Below are positions 25,529-34,089 of a stretch of DNA of 64,000 nt, one piece after another. Below the pieces are notes generated by a model. It was not told where the DNA came from. It saw nothing but the letters and a program-made list of their open reading frames with translations, and made no database searches. Numbering within the stretch: the stretch's first letter is position 1; each line of letters begins with the position of its first letter. The DNA is from UBA1847 sp942492205 (lineage in GTDB: Bacteria; Pseudomonadota; Gammaproteobacteria; Steroidobacterales; Woeseiaceae). The DNA is taken from positions 186,001 through 250,000 of the forward strand of contig CALODT010000004.1 in NCBI GenBank assembly GCA_942492205.1, written 5' to 3'. Both the position numbers and the translations under genes were made by a program.

Positions 25529-26536
25529 ATGACTCGCCGCATCTCGATTCGCCGTGAAACCTGGCCGGCCCTGATTCCGTTCCGTATTGCCAACGTGACG
25601 TTCGACGATTTTCCGTTGATCGTGTGCGAGATCGAAGACGATGGCGTCACGGGTAGTGGCGAAGCACTCGGCGTTTATTACCTCGATGAAAGCCTCGAAT
25701 CGATGACTGCGCAGATTCGCGGCATCGAACAACAGCTCGCGGCCGGGGCCGGCCGGCAGGACCTTCTCGAGCTTCTGCCACCGGGCGGCGCACGCTTCGC
25801 GGTGGACTCCGCTCTCTGGGACCTGCAGGCGCAGCGCGAGGGCGTCTCTGTCTGGGCTGCCGCTGGTGTCGAAGAAAAGCCGGTCGAAACGGTATTCACC
25901 ATCGGTCTCGAAACAGAACCCGAACAAATGGCGGCAAAGGCCGCGGCAGCAAGTAACTATTCGTTGCTCAAGATCAAGCTCGATGCAGACCGGCCTGTCG
26001 AGCGTATTGCCGCCATTCGCGAGGTGCGACCGACGGTGCGACTCATCATCGACGCCAACCAGGGCTGGTCTTTCGATCAGCTTCGGGACGTCGCACCACA
26101 ACTGCAGCAACTCGGTGTCCTGATGATCGAACAACCGCTGCCGCGCGGCGGCGACAGCGAGCTCGAGAATTTCGATTCGCCGTTACCGCTTTGTGCCGAC
26201 GAGTCCTGCCTGCATCTCGGTGAGCTGCAGCAAATCTCGGACAGCTACGACATGATCAACATCAAGCTCGACAAGTCCGGCGGCCTGACACACGCACTCC
26301 AACTGGCGGAAGCCGCGAAGTCTCACGACCTCGACGTGATGGTCGGCTGCATGGGCGGCACCTCACTGTCGATGGCGCCGTCGCATGTCCTCGCTCAGCT
26401 TTGCAATTTCGTCGATATCGACGGTCCCTTACTGATCGGTGACGACAGGCCTGGCGGTCTTACCTACGATGGCGGCACTGTATCGGTGCCTGATGCAACG
26501 CTTTGGGGCGTCCCGGCTGATCGAAAAACCGCCTAA
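25529..26536 (+). CDS. enolase-superfamily epimerase (dipeptide epimerase / N-acyl amino acid racemase type)
   Basis: Mandelate racemase/muconate-lactonising enzyme fold. The 335 residues have the catalytic KxK pair Lys148/Lys150 (LLKIKLD), metal ligands Asp175 (IIDANQGW), Glu201 (MIEQPLP) and Asp224 (CADES), and the opposite lysine Lys246 (INIKLDKSGG). Two-lysine sites fit the dipeptide epimerase/racemase subgroup, such as L-Ala-D/L-Glu epimerase. Its stop overlaps the stop of the convergent nnrS gene in the tetranucleotide CTAA (26533-26536). Preceding genes are divergent, so it is expressed alone. Confidence 0.85.
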   Translation: MTRRISIRRETWPALIPFRIANVTFDDFPLIVCEIEDDGVTGSGEALGVYYLDESLESMTAQIRGIEQQLAAGAGRQDLLELLPPGGARFAVDSALWDLQAQREGVSVWAAAGVEEKPVETVFTIGLETEPEQMAAKAAAASNYSLLKIKLDADRPVERIAAIREVRPTVRLIIDANQGWSFDQLRDVAPQLQQLGVLMIEQPLPRGGDSELENFDSPLPLCADESCLHLGELQQISDSYDMINIKLDKSGGLTHALQLAEAAKSHDLDVMVGCMGGTSLSMAPSHVLAQLCNFVDIDGPLLIGDDRPGGLTYDGGTVSVPDATLWGVPADRKTA

Positions 26537-27702
26537 CCCGGTTTCCCGTCTATCCGCGGCCTGAACAACATCGGCACGTAGCGAACGACGAACAGTGCAA
26601 ATGCAAGCGCCCAGAAACTGCCAGAGACAATGACCATCGTCACGTAATACGATGCCGGCAACAGGCCTGCCGTAACGCGCAGGATTGCCGCCAGTTGCAC
26701 CAGAAGATAGATCGCCATGTCCATATGGCCAGCCTCCAGGGCGCGCCCTGTGTGACCAAGCGTGCTGCGCATCATCATGGCGAGCATTAATGAGCTGATC
26801 GCACCGACCATCAGGGCGTGAATCCAGATGCCCTCTCCGATGATCGAATACTGGGCCAGTGCCCGCAGGAACAGCGCGATGGGCAGCCACGAATAGGCGA
26901 CTGACAGCATCCACAACAGCGCATTCCCGGCCGTGGTGTGCGGCTGCCACAGGGCCAGCCGGAAGGCATGCGAGACGGCTGCGACGATCATCAGCGCGGC
27001 TGGCGCCACGGCCGGGACGGGAACCCAGTCACCGACAAGGCGCAAACCGATTATCGATAGCAGCGACGCGAACGACAGGAACTCCAGCCATCCCGCCTGG
27101 CGGGGATCAGACCCAGGAACCGCGTTCCTGGTGAACGCCGGTATCACGCGGCCTGCGACGATCGCATAGACGAGAGTAACCAGGTCCATCGCGGTGATCA
27201 CGGTCGTGTAGGCCAGCCAGGCCGGCAGCGGACCAAGCGAAGCGAGGTGATAGACGACATTCGCCAGCGCGACGAGCAGGAGCAGCACGACGATCTTGTA
27301 GTTACGCCGGTTGCGGCTCTTGATGATGGGCGCCGCGATGGCGATCGCCAGCAGCGGCACGAACACGACATCGACGGCCGCCGCGAGCAGCGGCGGCCCG
27401 CTAATGATGAGCGCACGCCCGGCAAGCCATACGGCTGCAAGCGCGGCAAGACCCGCCCCGGTTGGCGTGGGCAAGCCGGTCCAGTTGCGCACGGCGGTCA
27501 GCAGGAAACCGGCCATCACGGCAATGGCGAAACCGAAAACCATCTCGTGGCTGTGCCAGAAGATGCCGCGCAGGTAGCCTTCCGCGTGGAACACCCCGCC
27601 AAAGGACAGCAGCCAGGCGACAATCGCCGCGATGGCGAAGCAAGCGGCAAGCGAATAAAACGTCCGGAAGCCGAGCGCGAACAGCACATGCTGCCTACGC
27701 AT
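26533..27702 (-). CDS. nnrS: NnrS family haem-copper membrane protein
   Basis: Polytopic inner-membrane protein with about 12 hydrophobic segments. NnrS proteins bind haem and copper and are linked to nitric-oxide stress and denitrification. Family features include the N-terminal LGFRTFYSLAACFA, FWHSHEMVFGFA (His-rich) and the C-terminal HALMVGAISSLMLAMMMRSTLGHTGR (split as HALMVGAISS, then RSTLGHTGR). At 389 residues it is normal. Its start overlaps the end of the ACR3 gene by 8 bases, so the two are translated together. The pairing with arsenite transport is uncommon as far as I know. Confidence 0.9.
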   Translation of the reverse strand: MRRQHVLFALGFRTFYSLAACFAIAAIVAWLLSFGGVFHAEGYLRGIFWHSHEMVFGFAIAVMAGFLLTAVRNWTGLPTPTGAGLAALAAVWLAGRALIISGPPLLAAAVDVVFVPLLAIAIAAPIIKSRNRRNYKIVVLLLLVALANVVYHLASLGPLPAWLAYTTVITAMDLVTLVYAIVAGRVIPAFTRNAVPGSDPRQAGWLEFLSFASLLSIIGLRLVGDWVPVPAVAPAALMIVAAVSHAFRLALWQPHTTAGNALLWMLSVAYSWLPIALFLRALAQYSIIGEGIWIHALMVGAISSLMLAMMMRSTLGHTGRALEAGHMDMAIYLLVQLAAILRVTAGLLPASYYVTMVIVSGSFWALAFALFVVRYVPMLFRPRIDGKPG

Positions 27703-28843
27703 CCCGAAACCAGCCCTGGGTCCTGAGACAGAAACGCACCAGCATCAGCATCAGCGGCACCTCGATCAGAACCCCGACCACCGTCGCGAGTGCCGCGCCG
27801 GATGACAGGCCGTACAGCATGGCCGCCGTCGCGATGGCGACCTCGAAGTGATTCGACGCGCCGATCAGCGCCGTCGGCGAGGCATTCTCATAGCTGAGTC
27901 CGGATAGCTTCGCGAGCCCATACGCCAACCCGAAAACGAACACCGTCTGCACGAACAGCGGAATCGCAATCCACAGAATCGTCAGCGGATTCTGCACGAT
28001 GGTCTCCCCTTTGAAGGAGAACAACAGGATGAGCGTGACGAGCAACGCCGTGATTGTTACGGGCGTCAGGAAGTGCAGGAACTTCTCCCGAAACCAGCCC
28101 TCGCCTTTCACGGCAATGATCCATTTGCGCGACAGGTAACCTGTCACCAGCGGCAAGGCTACGTAGACGCCGATGGACAGCAACAGCGCCTGCCACGGAA
28201 CGGGCAGCTTGCCGACGCCCAGCAGGAAGCCGCCCAGAAAACCGAACAGCAGCAGCATGGTGAGCGAGTTGATGGCGACCATCACCAGCGTATGCCCGTC
28301 GTTGCCTTTGGACAGATATCCCCAGACCAGCACCATCGCTGTGCAAGGCGCTATGCCCAGCAGGATGCAGCCGGCCAGGTAGCTGCGCCAGAGCGGCACT
28401 TCCAGCATCTTGACACCGTCGACCAGCACCACCTTGCCGGCACCGTAGACATCGCCGACCACAAGCTCCTTGCCGAGCGGCATCTTGACCAGATCGACCG
28501 CGTCCGGTCCGATGAACTTCAGGAACAGTGTGCCCAGGAAGAAGCTCGCGATGGCGTACATCGTAAAAGGCTTCACGGCCCAGTTGATGAACAAGGTCAG
28601 ACCGACCGGTTTCGCCGCCTTGCCGGCTTTGACGACCTCGTGAAAATCGATCTTCACCATGATCGGGTACATCATGAAAAACAGGCACAGCGCGATCGGG
28701 ATGGATACGACCGGCGCACCGTTGACCATGATGGCCATGCCGTCCAGCGCCTCTGCAACCTCGGGCGCCACCTTGCCAAGGGTGATGCCAATACCAATAC
28801 AAAGCAGTACCCAGACCGTGAGGTAGCGTTCGAAAAAGCTCAT
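27695..28843 (-). CDS. acr3: ACR3-family arsenite efflux permease
   Basis: Inner-membrane arsenite exporter of the ACR3 class (bile acid/sodium symporter clan) with ten predicted membrane segments in 382 residues. Diagnostic segments are LCLFFMMYPIMVKIDF, the conserved-cysteine helix LGIAPCTAMVLVWGYLSKGN and the C-terminal ALIGASNHFEVAIATA. It sits in a leftward operon 15 bases after an unknown membrane protein and overlaps nnrS. No arsR or arsC is within view, so regulation by arsenic is not shown by the neighbours. Confidence 0.9.
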   Translation of the reverse strand: MSFFERYLTVWVLLCIGIGITLGKVAPEVAEALDGMAIMVNGAPVVSIPIALCLFFMMYPIMVKIDFHEVVKAGKAAKPVGLTLFINWAVKPFTMYAIASFFLGTLFLKFIGPDAVDLVKMPLGKELVVGDVYGAGKVVLVDGVKMLEVPLWRSYLAGCILLGIAPCTAMVLVWGYLSKGNDGHTLVMVAINSLTMLLLFGFLGGFLLGVGKLPVPWQALLLSIGVYVALPLVTGYLSRKWIIAVKGEGWFREKFLHFLTPVTITALLVTLILLFSFKGETIVQNPLTILWIAIPLFVQTVFVFGLAYGLAKLSGLSYENASPTALIGASNHFEVAIATAAMLYGLSSGAALATVVGVLIEVPLMLMLVRFCLRTQGWFRDA

Positions 28844-28858
28844 CGATGTCCTTCCTGT

Positions 28859-29581
28859 TCAGTAGGGCCGATAGGGCCGCCGGAAGTGTACGAACAGTCC
28901 CGCTGCCAGTACCAGTAGTGAAACCCACATTGAAATTCGCCAGAAGCTGGTTGCCGGGCCGATGATATCGAACTGCTCGACGAATACGGTCTCGCAGGCG
29001 CCATCGCCGGTGTCCGTTCGCGTCGTACTCGTGCCGCGCTTGCCGCCCGCGTCATTGCTGTAGCTCGCAAGATAGCCGCGAACGCGGATCTGGTCACCGA
29101 TGCGGATGTCTTTTACCTGGTCGCGAATATAGGAGTCGTCGGAAATCAGGTGATTGTTGGAAATCTGCTCCATATTGAAGGCTTCCCAGGCCTGCTGGTT
29201 CCTGGTTTGGAAGTTGCAGGTAAATATCCCGTTCCAGAACTTGATCTTGTGCAGCAGCTTGCTGGTGGCGGTGTCGCCCCAGACGACGCAGACATCCATC
29301 ATGTTGAGATGATCGTTGGCGCGAAAGTGCATGCGGCTGTTGCCGTCGTGATGGCGAAAAGACACGACCATGCCAGACAGGTCGTACGCGTACTCGGGCT
29401 CGACCCTGTACTCCACGCCCTTGAACCTGGCGCTGAAGGGCGTGGCCCGCGTCGCCTCCTGTTCGGGCTCAGCCAGCACTTCGGGCCGGAATTCGACGTT
29501 TCCGGGCAGGTCGTTGCGGTTCCAGAACGACACGAGCAGCCACAAGAAGCTGGCAGAAATGACGATATTGCTGACTTTCAC
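28859..29581 (-). CDS. unknown bitopic membrane protein, first gene of acr3-nnrS operon
   Basis: The 240-residue protein has a hydrophobic helix at each end (about 4-20 and 212-232) around a soluble beta-rich domain of about 180 residues. That domain has the segments YAYDLSGMVVSFRHHDG, NMMDVCVVWGD, FTCNFQTRN and DIRIGDQIRVRGYLASY. The last of these reads like an OB-fold strand pair, so an extracytoplasmic OB-like fold is possible. It leads the operon with ACR3 and NnrS. I do not recognise a family or a function. A short C-terminal basic tail (HFRRPYRPY) would lie in the cytoplasm. Confidence 0.65.
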   Translation of the reverse strand: MKVSNIVISASFLWLLVSFWNRNDLPGNVEFRPEVLAEPEQEATRATPFSARFKGVEYRVEPEYAYDLSGMVVSFRHHDGNSRMHFRANDHLNMMDVCVVWGDTATSKLLHKIKFWNGIFTCNFQTRNQQAWEAFNMEQISNNHLISDDSYIRDQVKDIRIGDQIRVRGYLASYSNDAGGKRGTSTTRTDTGDGACETVFVEQFDIIGPATSFWRISMWVSLLVLAAGLFVHFRRPYRPY

Positions 29582-29652
29582 GGGTTCAACGGCCTAAAGA
29601 AACTGCGCTCATCGTCGATATTACTAGAGGATAATTACTTTGGATCAGTCCA

Positions 29653-31479
29653 TTGCTCAAAGCCGATCGAATTGGCCTCGTCATCGTGGTCGCGTCATTG
29701 CTGGTCATTTCAGCCATTGTATGGCTGTTATTCGGCAACCAGCGCGACCGCGAAGTCGCGGATATCCGCACCCAGGGGGTCAGTCTCGCCAGGGCGATAT
29801 CCGGCGTACCGTATGAGCAGCTGGCGCCCGGCGGGCCGCAGCAAGGTGTCATTCAGGCTCTCCTCCACGGCGTTGGCAACAAGAAACTCGCCTACGTCAC
29901 GATCAGCAATCCACAGGGCCTGACGGTTACGGAATCGGTGGCCGACGGCCTGATCGCGCCGGCGGCGAAGATTCCTACGGAGCCGAGCAGCTGGCTCGGG
30001 GACCTCGAACAAACTGCCGGCGAACAGCGCTTCATCGAGTTTCATGCACCGCTCCTGCAGGACGGCGAACTGCAGGGCTTCGTGCGACTGGGCTACTTCT
30101 ACCCCAGGAGCGGCCTGAGCCGGGAGCAGATTCCGTTTATCGCCATGGTTTCGTTGCCGGTATTCCTGCTGGCGCCGTTCTTCTACCTGCTGCTGCGCAT
30201 GGAGGTACGGCCGATTCGCGCCGCGAACGAAGAAATAAACCGGCTCATCGACGGCGAGGGCCTGCGCTCCGTGGAAATATCCGCCACCGGCGAGCTGGGC
30301 GAGTTCATGCATCGCTTCAATCACTTCGTCGAAATGGCATCCTCCAAGGTCAAAGCACTCGAGCAGGACAAGGAACGCCTGCTGACCTCCAGCAAGCTGC
30401 TTTCCTATCGCAAGAATCGTGTCGAGACCGTGCTGGAGACGCTTCCGGAAGCGGTAATGATCCTCGATGAATCCGGAACCATTACGTTCGCCAACCAGAA
30501 GATGGCGGCACTGTTCAACGTCTCGCAGGAAACCATCCTGACGCAGCCACCGCAGAGCTGGTGCGAGCAGGCCGACGTCCTCAACATGATTTCGCGGTTC
30601 CAGACGCAGGGCAAGGCGCGCAATTTCGCCGAGACCATGCGGTTCAGCACCGATTCGTCAGCAGGCCGTTCCGTAGCGACCAAGACCTACCCGCTGTTTG
30701 CCACCAAGAGTCCGAACGCGGCGCTTGGCACATTGATCGTGTTTCGCGATGAAACCCAGGAAGCACTGGCTCGACGTGCGCGAACCGAATTCGTCTCGCA
30801 CCTTGCGCATGAACTGAAGTCGCCGCTCAACGTACTGGGCCTGTACAGCGAATCCCTGCTGAGCAGCGCCGGCGAGTCGCGCGATCACCAGATCGAGGCG
30901 GCGAATGTCATCGCCTCCGAGGTCGACCGGCTGAGCAGCCTGATCACCAGCCTGCTCAGCATGACGCAGATCGAAAGCGGCAGCTTCACACCGGATCGCG
31001 GTCTCGTGAAATTGCAGGATGTCGTCGGCGCCGCATTCGAAGAAGCAAAAGCCCTGGCCGCCGGCAAGAACTGTTCGTTCGAGCTGCACGCGCCCAAAGA
31101 AATGAGCCCGGTTCACGTCGACAAGGACCTGATACGGGTTGCCGTCACCAACCTGATGAGCAACGCGGTCAAGTACAACAAGGAAAACGGCACCGTTACC
31201 GTCACGATCGAGGACACGGAAGACGCCATCCAGGTGCGGGTTGCTGATACAGGCATTGGCATCGGCGAAGACGAGGCAGCGCAGATCTTCGACAAGTTCT
31301 TCCGCTCGCAGGACGAACGCGTGCAGTCGGTTGGCGGGCACGGCCTCGGGCTGGCACTGGCCAAGCAGATCATCGAACTTCATCACGGCACACTGTTGTT
31401 GAACAGGGATCGTGAAGAAGGCACCGAATTTATCATCAACCTCTGGAAAGAGGCGACTGCCGTCAGGCAGGCGATATAG
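29653..31479 (+). CDS. membrane sensor histidine kinase (HAMP-PAS-HisKA-HATPase)
   Basis: Sensor kinase of 608 residues: a membrane helix at about 8-28, a periplasmic sensing region to about 165, and a second helix (FIAMVSLPVFLLAPFFYLLL). A HAMP domain (about 190-240), a PAS domain (about 255-370), a HisKA domain with His386 in HLAHELKSPLN, and an ATPase domain with NLMSNAVKYN, DTGIGIGEDE and GGHGLGLALAKQI complete it. All catalytic boxes are intact. The start is a TTG; an in-frame TAA at 29632 leaves little choice, though the ribosome-binding site is weak. A receiver-only regulator follows after 15 bases and the pilus locus after that, so it probably controls surface attachment. Confidence 0.9.
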   Translation: MLKADRIGLVIVVASLLVISAIVWLLFGNQRDREVADIRTQGVSLARAISGVPYEQLAPGGPQQGVIQALLHGVGNKKLAYVTISNPQGLTVTESVADGLIAPAAKIPTEPSSWLGDLEQTAGEQRFIEFHAPLLQDGELQGFVRLGYFYPRSGLSREQIPFIAMVSLPVFLLAPFFYLLLRMEVRPIRAANEEINRLIDGEGLRSVEISATGELGEFMHRFNHFVEMASSKVKALEQDKERLLTSSKLLSYRKNRVETVLETLPEAVMILDESGTITFANQKMAALFNVSQETILTQPPQSWCEQADVLNMISRFQTQGKARNFAETMRFSTDSSAGRSVATKTYPLFATKSPNAALGTLIVFRDETQEALARRARTEFVSHLAHELKSPLNVLGLYSESLLSSAGESRDHQIEAANVIASEVDRLSSLITSLLSMTQIESGSFTPDRGLVKLQDVVGAAFEEAKALAAGKNCSFELHAPKEMSPVHVDKDLIRVAVTNLMSNAVKYNKENGTVTVTIEDTEDAIQVRVADTGIGIGEDEAAQIFDKFFRSQDERVQSVGGHGLGLALAKQIIELHHGTLLLNRDREEGTEFIINLWKEATAVRQAI

Positions 31480-31494
31480 ACAGGCTCCGTATCT

Positions 31495-31884
31495 ATGAAA
31501 CGTATTCTCATCGTCGATGATCACGCGCCGGTAATCCGGGTGCTAAAACTCGGCATCGAAGACGCCGGCTTCGAGGTGGACACGGCATCCAACGGCGCTG
31601 AGTGCCTGACTAAATTGTGTGAGCGCCTGCCCGACTTCCTGGTGACCGATATCGACATGCCGCGCATGTCCGGCAAGGAGCTTTGCCTCGCCATTCAGGA
31701 ACAGTTTCCGGGTCGGACCTTCCCGATTGTCGTACTCACCTCGAGAACGGAAATGGAGCATCGTGACTGGACCCGTGCGATTGACAATCTCACCTTCATG
31801 GAGAAACCGGTCAGCGTGCGGCGACTCCTGTCGCATATCGGTAGCTGCCTCGCAGATAGCGATCAGGCGCTGGCCACGTCATGA
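31495..31884 (+). CDS. single-domain response regulator
   Basis: CheY-like receiver of 129 residues without an output domain. The acidic pocket (VDDH), phosphoacceptor Asp52 (VTDIDMPRM), switch threonine (VVLTSRTE) and Lys near 105 (FMEKPVS) are all present. It is presumably phosphorylated by the kinase immediately upstream. Lacking DNA-binding or enzyme domains, it must act by contacting a partner. The nearest candidates are the GGDEF/EAL protein whose likely original start (ATG at 31881) overlaps its stop, and the STAS-fused pilus ATPase further on. Confidence 0.92.
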   Translation: MKRILIVDDHAPVIRVLKLGIEDAGFEVDTASNGAECLTKLCERLPDFLVTDIDMPRMSGKELCLAIQEQFPGRTFPIVVLTSRTEMEHRDWTRAIDNLTFMEKPVSVRRLLSHIGSCLADSDQALATS

Positions 31885-31929
31885 GCCTGAACGTTCTGAA
31901 ATCGTTGTCCATGAAGAAAGTACGAGCGG

Positions 31930-34089
31930 ATGCTGCCGCGCGTCTTTCCGGGTGTCGAGCGCCTGGAGGTTCGCGACCGCCAGAGCAACCTGATCTGGTC
32001 ATGGTGTCCCGCGAGCAAGCAATCCCGCGATGACAATGAAGCCGAGAACAACCCGGTTGTCGCCTGGTCGAAATTCGGCTCCGGGATCGAACGCAGGCAG
32101 TTGCCATCGAAGCGCCTGCAGGTGCGCGCGCCGCTCGCAACACGCGAGTTTGGTGCCATTGGCTGGCTGACAGCGACCTACAATACGAAGGAAAGCGTGC
32201 CGATGGCCTCGGCACCCGAGCCATTGCGGCGGGCTTTCGCCGACGCGCAGCTGTTTCTGCAGGAAGACCTGGAGCTACAGACGGAATGCAACCAGCTTGC
32301 CGCTGAACTCGGCGAGCGCTACGAGGAATTGAACCTCGTCTACTCCACCAAGGACCAGGTCGAGTACTTCGAGGAGGGCCAGGAAGCACTGCTGCGACTG
32401 GTACATAACTGCGCGGACTACCTCGATGTCGGCATCGCCGCCCTGATTTGTCGCGATCGCGGCATCAACCTGCACAACGTCAACAGCACCGAGGCGCCGC
32501 CAGAGGCCGAACAACTGCTCGAATGCTTTGCGACGACGGTGTATGACCGCGTCGAGTCGCAGGTACAGAGCGTCATCATGAACGACAAAGGGGACGTAGA
32601 CCGCGGTCGGCTCCTGGCTGGCCGGAGCGAAAACCTGCTCGCCTACCCTGTCCTGGACGATCACGGCACGGTCATCGGTATCCTGGCGGTTGCCGCGCGC
32701 CATGATATGCATGTCTTCTCGAATGGCGACCGAAACCTGCTGGAGGTGATGGCCAAGAAGGCCTCCCGAATCATTCATACGCACCACGACTCGCTCACCG
32801 GCCTGATGAACCGCAGCGGCTTCGAGTCGATGCTGATCGCATCGCTCGCGAGCACGCAGAGCAAAAACCTGCAGCACATCCTGCTGCACATCAACATCGA
32901 CCAGCTGCATGTCATTAACGACCTGATGGGTTACCAGGAAGGCGATATGCTGATTCGGCGAGTTGCCAAGGCCCTCAAAGCGGCGCTGCGGGATACGGAT
33001 ATCGTATCGCGGATCGGCGGCGGCGAGTTTAGCGTGCTGCTGCCCAACTGCGACGTGCGGCAGGGATACGCGGTCGCTGAGAAGCTGCAGGCGGCAATGC
33101 GCGAACTAAGCGTCGTCTCCGCCCAGCGCACGCTCGATGTAACGGCTTGCATCGGGCTCTCCATCGTCAATCGTGACGCCGAGGGTATCGTGGGCGTCAT
33201 GGCGGCGGCTGAAATCGCGTGCAAGGCAGCCAAAGACCAGGGCAAGGATCGCATCGAGGTATTCGCACAGGACAACACGACGCTGGTGCGTCGCAGTGAG
33301 GAGATCGAATGGATCGGTCGAGTTCAGGAAGCGCTTCGCCAGGACCAGTTCGTACTCTACTGCCAGCCGGTTGTGCCCTTGCTGGACGCTGCCGGCGCAC
33401 CGCATTTCGAGATCCTGATTCGACTGCGCGATGACAACGGCAAGATACTCGCGCCGAACATGTTCCTGCCAGCCGCGGAGCGCTACCAGCTTATGCCGAT
33501 GGTGGATCGCTGGGTCATTCACCATTCCCTGAAGGCGCTCGGCGCTTGCTGGAAGGTGGTGGCCGACGATAGCCCGGTGTTCTGCATCAACCTGTCCGGG
33601 CAGTCCTTTGCAAATCCCGGCTTTCAGGCGTTTGTCATCGACGAGATTCGCGAGTCCGAGGTGCCTCCACAGAACATCTGCTTCGAAGTGACGGAAACAG
33701 TGGCGATTTCCCATATCGACGACGCCGTGCACTTCATGTCAGCGCTGCGCAAGTTCGGCTGTTCCTTCTCACTGGACGACTTCGGCGCCGGCCTCAGCTC
33801 CTTTGGCTACCTGAAGGTTCTGCCCGTCGATTACCTGAAGATCGACGGCAGCTTCGTGCGTGAAATCACGACGGACAAGATCACACGGTCGATGGTCGAA
33901 GCAATCAGCCAGATTGGCAAGACCATGGGCCTGTCAATCGTCGCCGAGTTTGTCGCCGACGATGAAACGCAGGACATTCTGCGCGCGATAGGTGTCGACT
34001 ACGCGCAGGGCTATGGTGTCGGCAAGCCGGAACCTCTCGACGATATCCTGCGCGGCCTGCACCGAAGGGCTGACGCCGAAACGGCATGA
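31930..34089 (+). CDS. GAF-GGDEF-EAL c-di-GMP signalling protein
   Basis: The 719 residues hold a sensory N-terminal half including a GAF-like region (about 130-270), a GGDEF domain (about 280-440) and an EAL domain (about 455-710). The diguanylate-cyclase signature reads GGGEF (RIGGGEFSVLL), so synthesis is doubtful. The EAL signature reads EIL but keeps the metal Glu, and EVTET, DDFGAGLSSF, YLKIDGSFV and QGYGVGKP are present, so phosphodiesterase activity is plausible. The annotated ATG at 31930 may not be the true start. An ATG at 31881 overlapping the regulator stop reads MSLNVLKSLSMKKVRADAAA and would join this frame if one base near 31944 were removed. The stop overlaps the mshE-like start. 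Confidence 0.9.
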   Translation: MLPRVFPGVERLEVRDRQSNLIWSWCPASKQSRDDNEAENNPVVAWSKFGSGIERRQLPSKRLQVRAPLATREFGAIGWLTATYNTKESVPMASAPEPLRRAFADAQLFLQEDLELQTECNQLAAELGERYEELNLVYSTKDQVEYFEEGQEALLRLVHNCADYLDVGIAALICRDRGINLHNVNSTEAPPEAEQLLECFATTVYDRVESQVQSVIMNDKGDVDRGRLLAGRSENLLAYPVLDDHGTVIGILAVAARHDMHVFSNGDRNLLEVMAKKASRIIHTHHDSLTGLMNRSGFESMLIASLASTQSKNLQHILLHINIDQLHVINDLMGYQEGDMLIRRVAKALKAALRDTDIVSRIGGGEFSVLLPNCDVRQGYAVAEKLQAAMRELSVVSAQRTLDVTACIGLSIVNRDAEGIVGVMAAAEIACKAAKDQGKDRIEVFAQDNTTLVRRSEEIEWIGRVQEALRQDQFVLYCQPVVPLLDAAGAPHFEILIRLRDDNGKILAPNMFLPAAERYQLMPMVDRWVIHHSLKALGACWKVVADDSPVFCINLSGQSFANPGFQAFVIDEIRESEVPPQNICFEVTETVAISHIDDAVHFMSALRKFGCSFSLDDFGAGLSSFGYLKVLPVDYLKIDGSFVREITTDKITRSMVEAISQIGKTMGLSIVAEFVADDETQDILRAIGVDYAQGYGVGKPEPLDDILRGLHRRADAETA

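Noticed and set aside
24631..25557. 308-codon open frame on the plus strand
   Set aside because: Antisense to the FAD-linked oxidase, His/Arg-rich, no recognisable domain.
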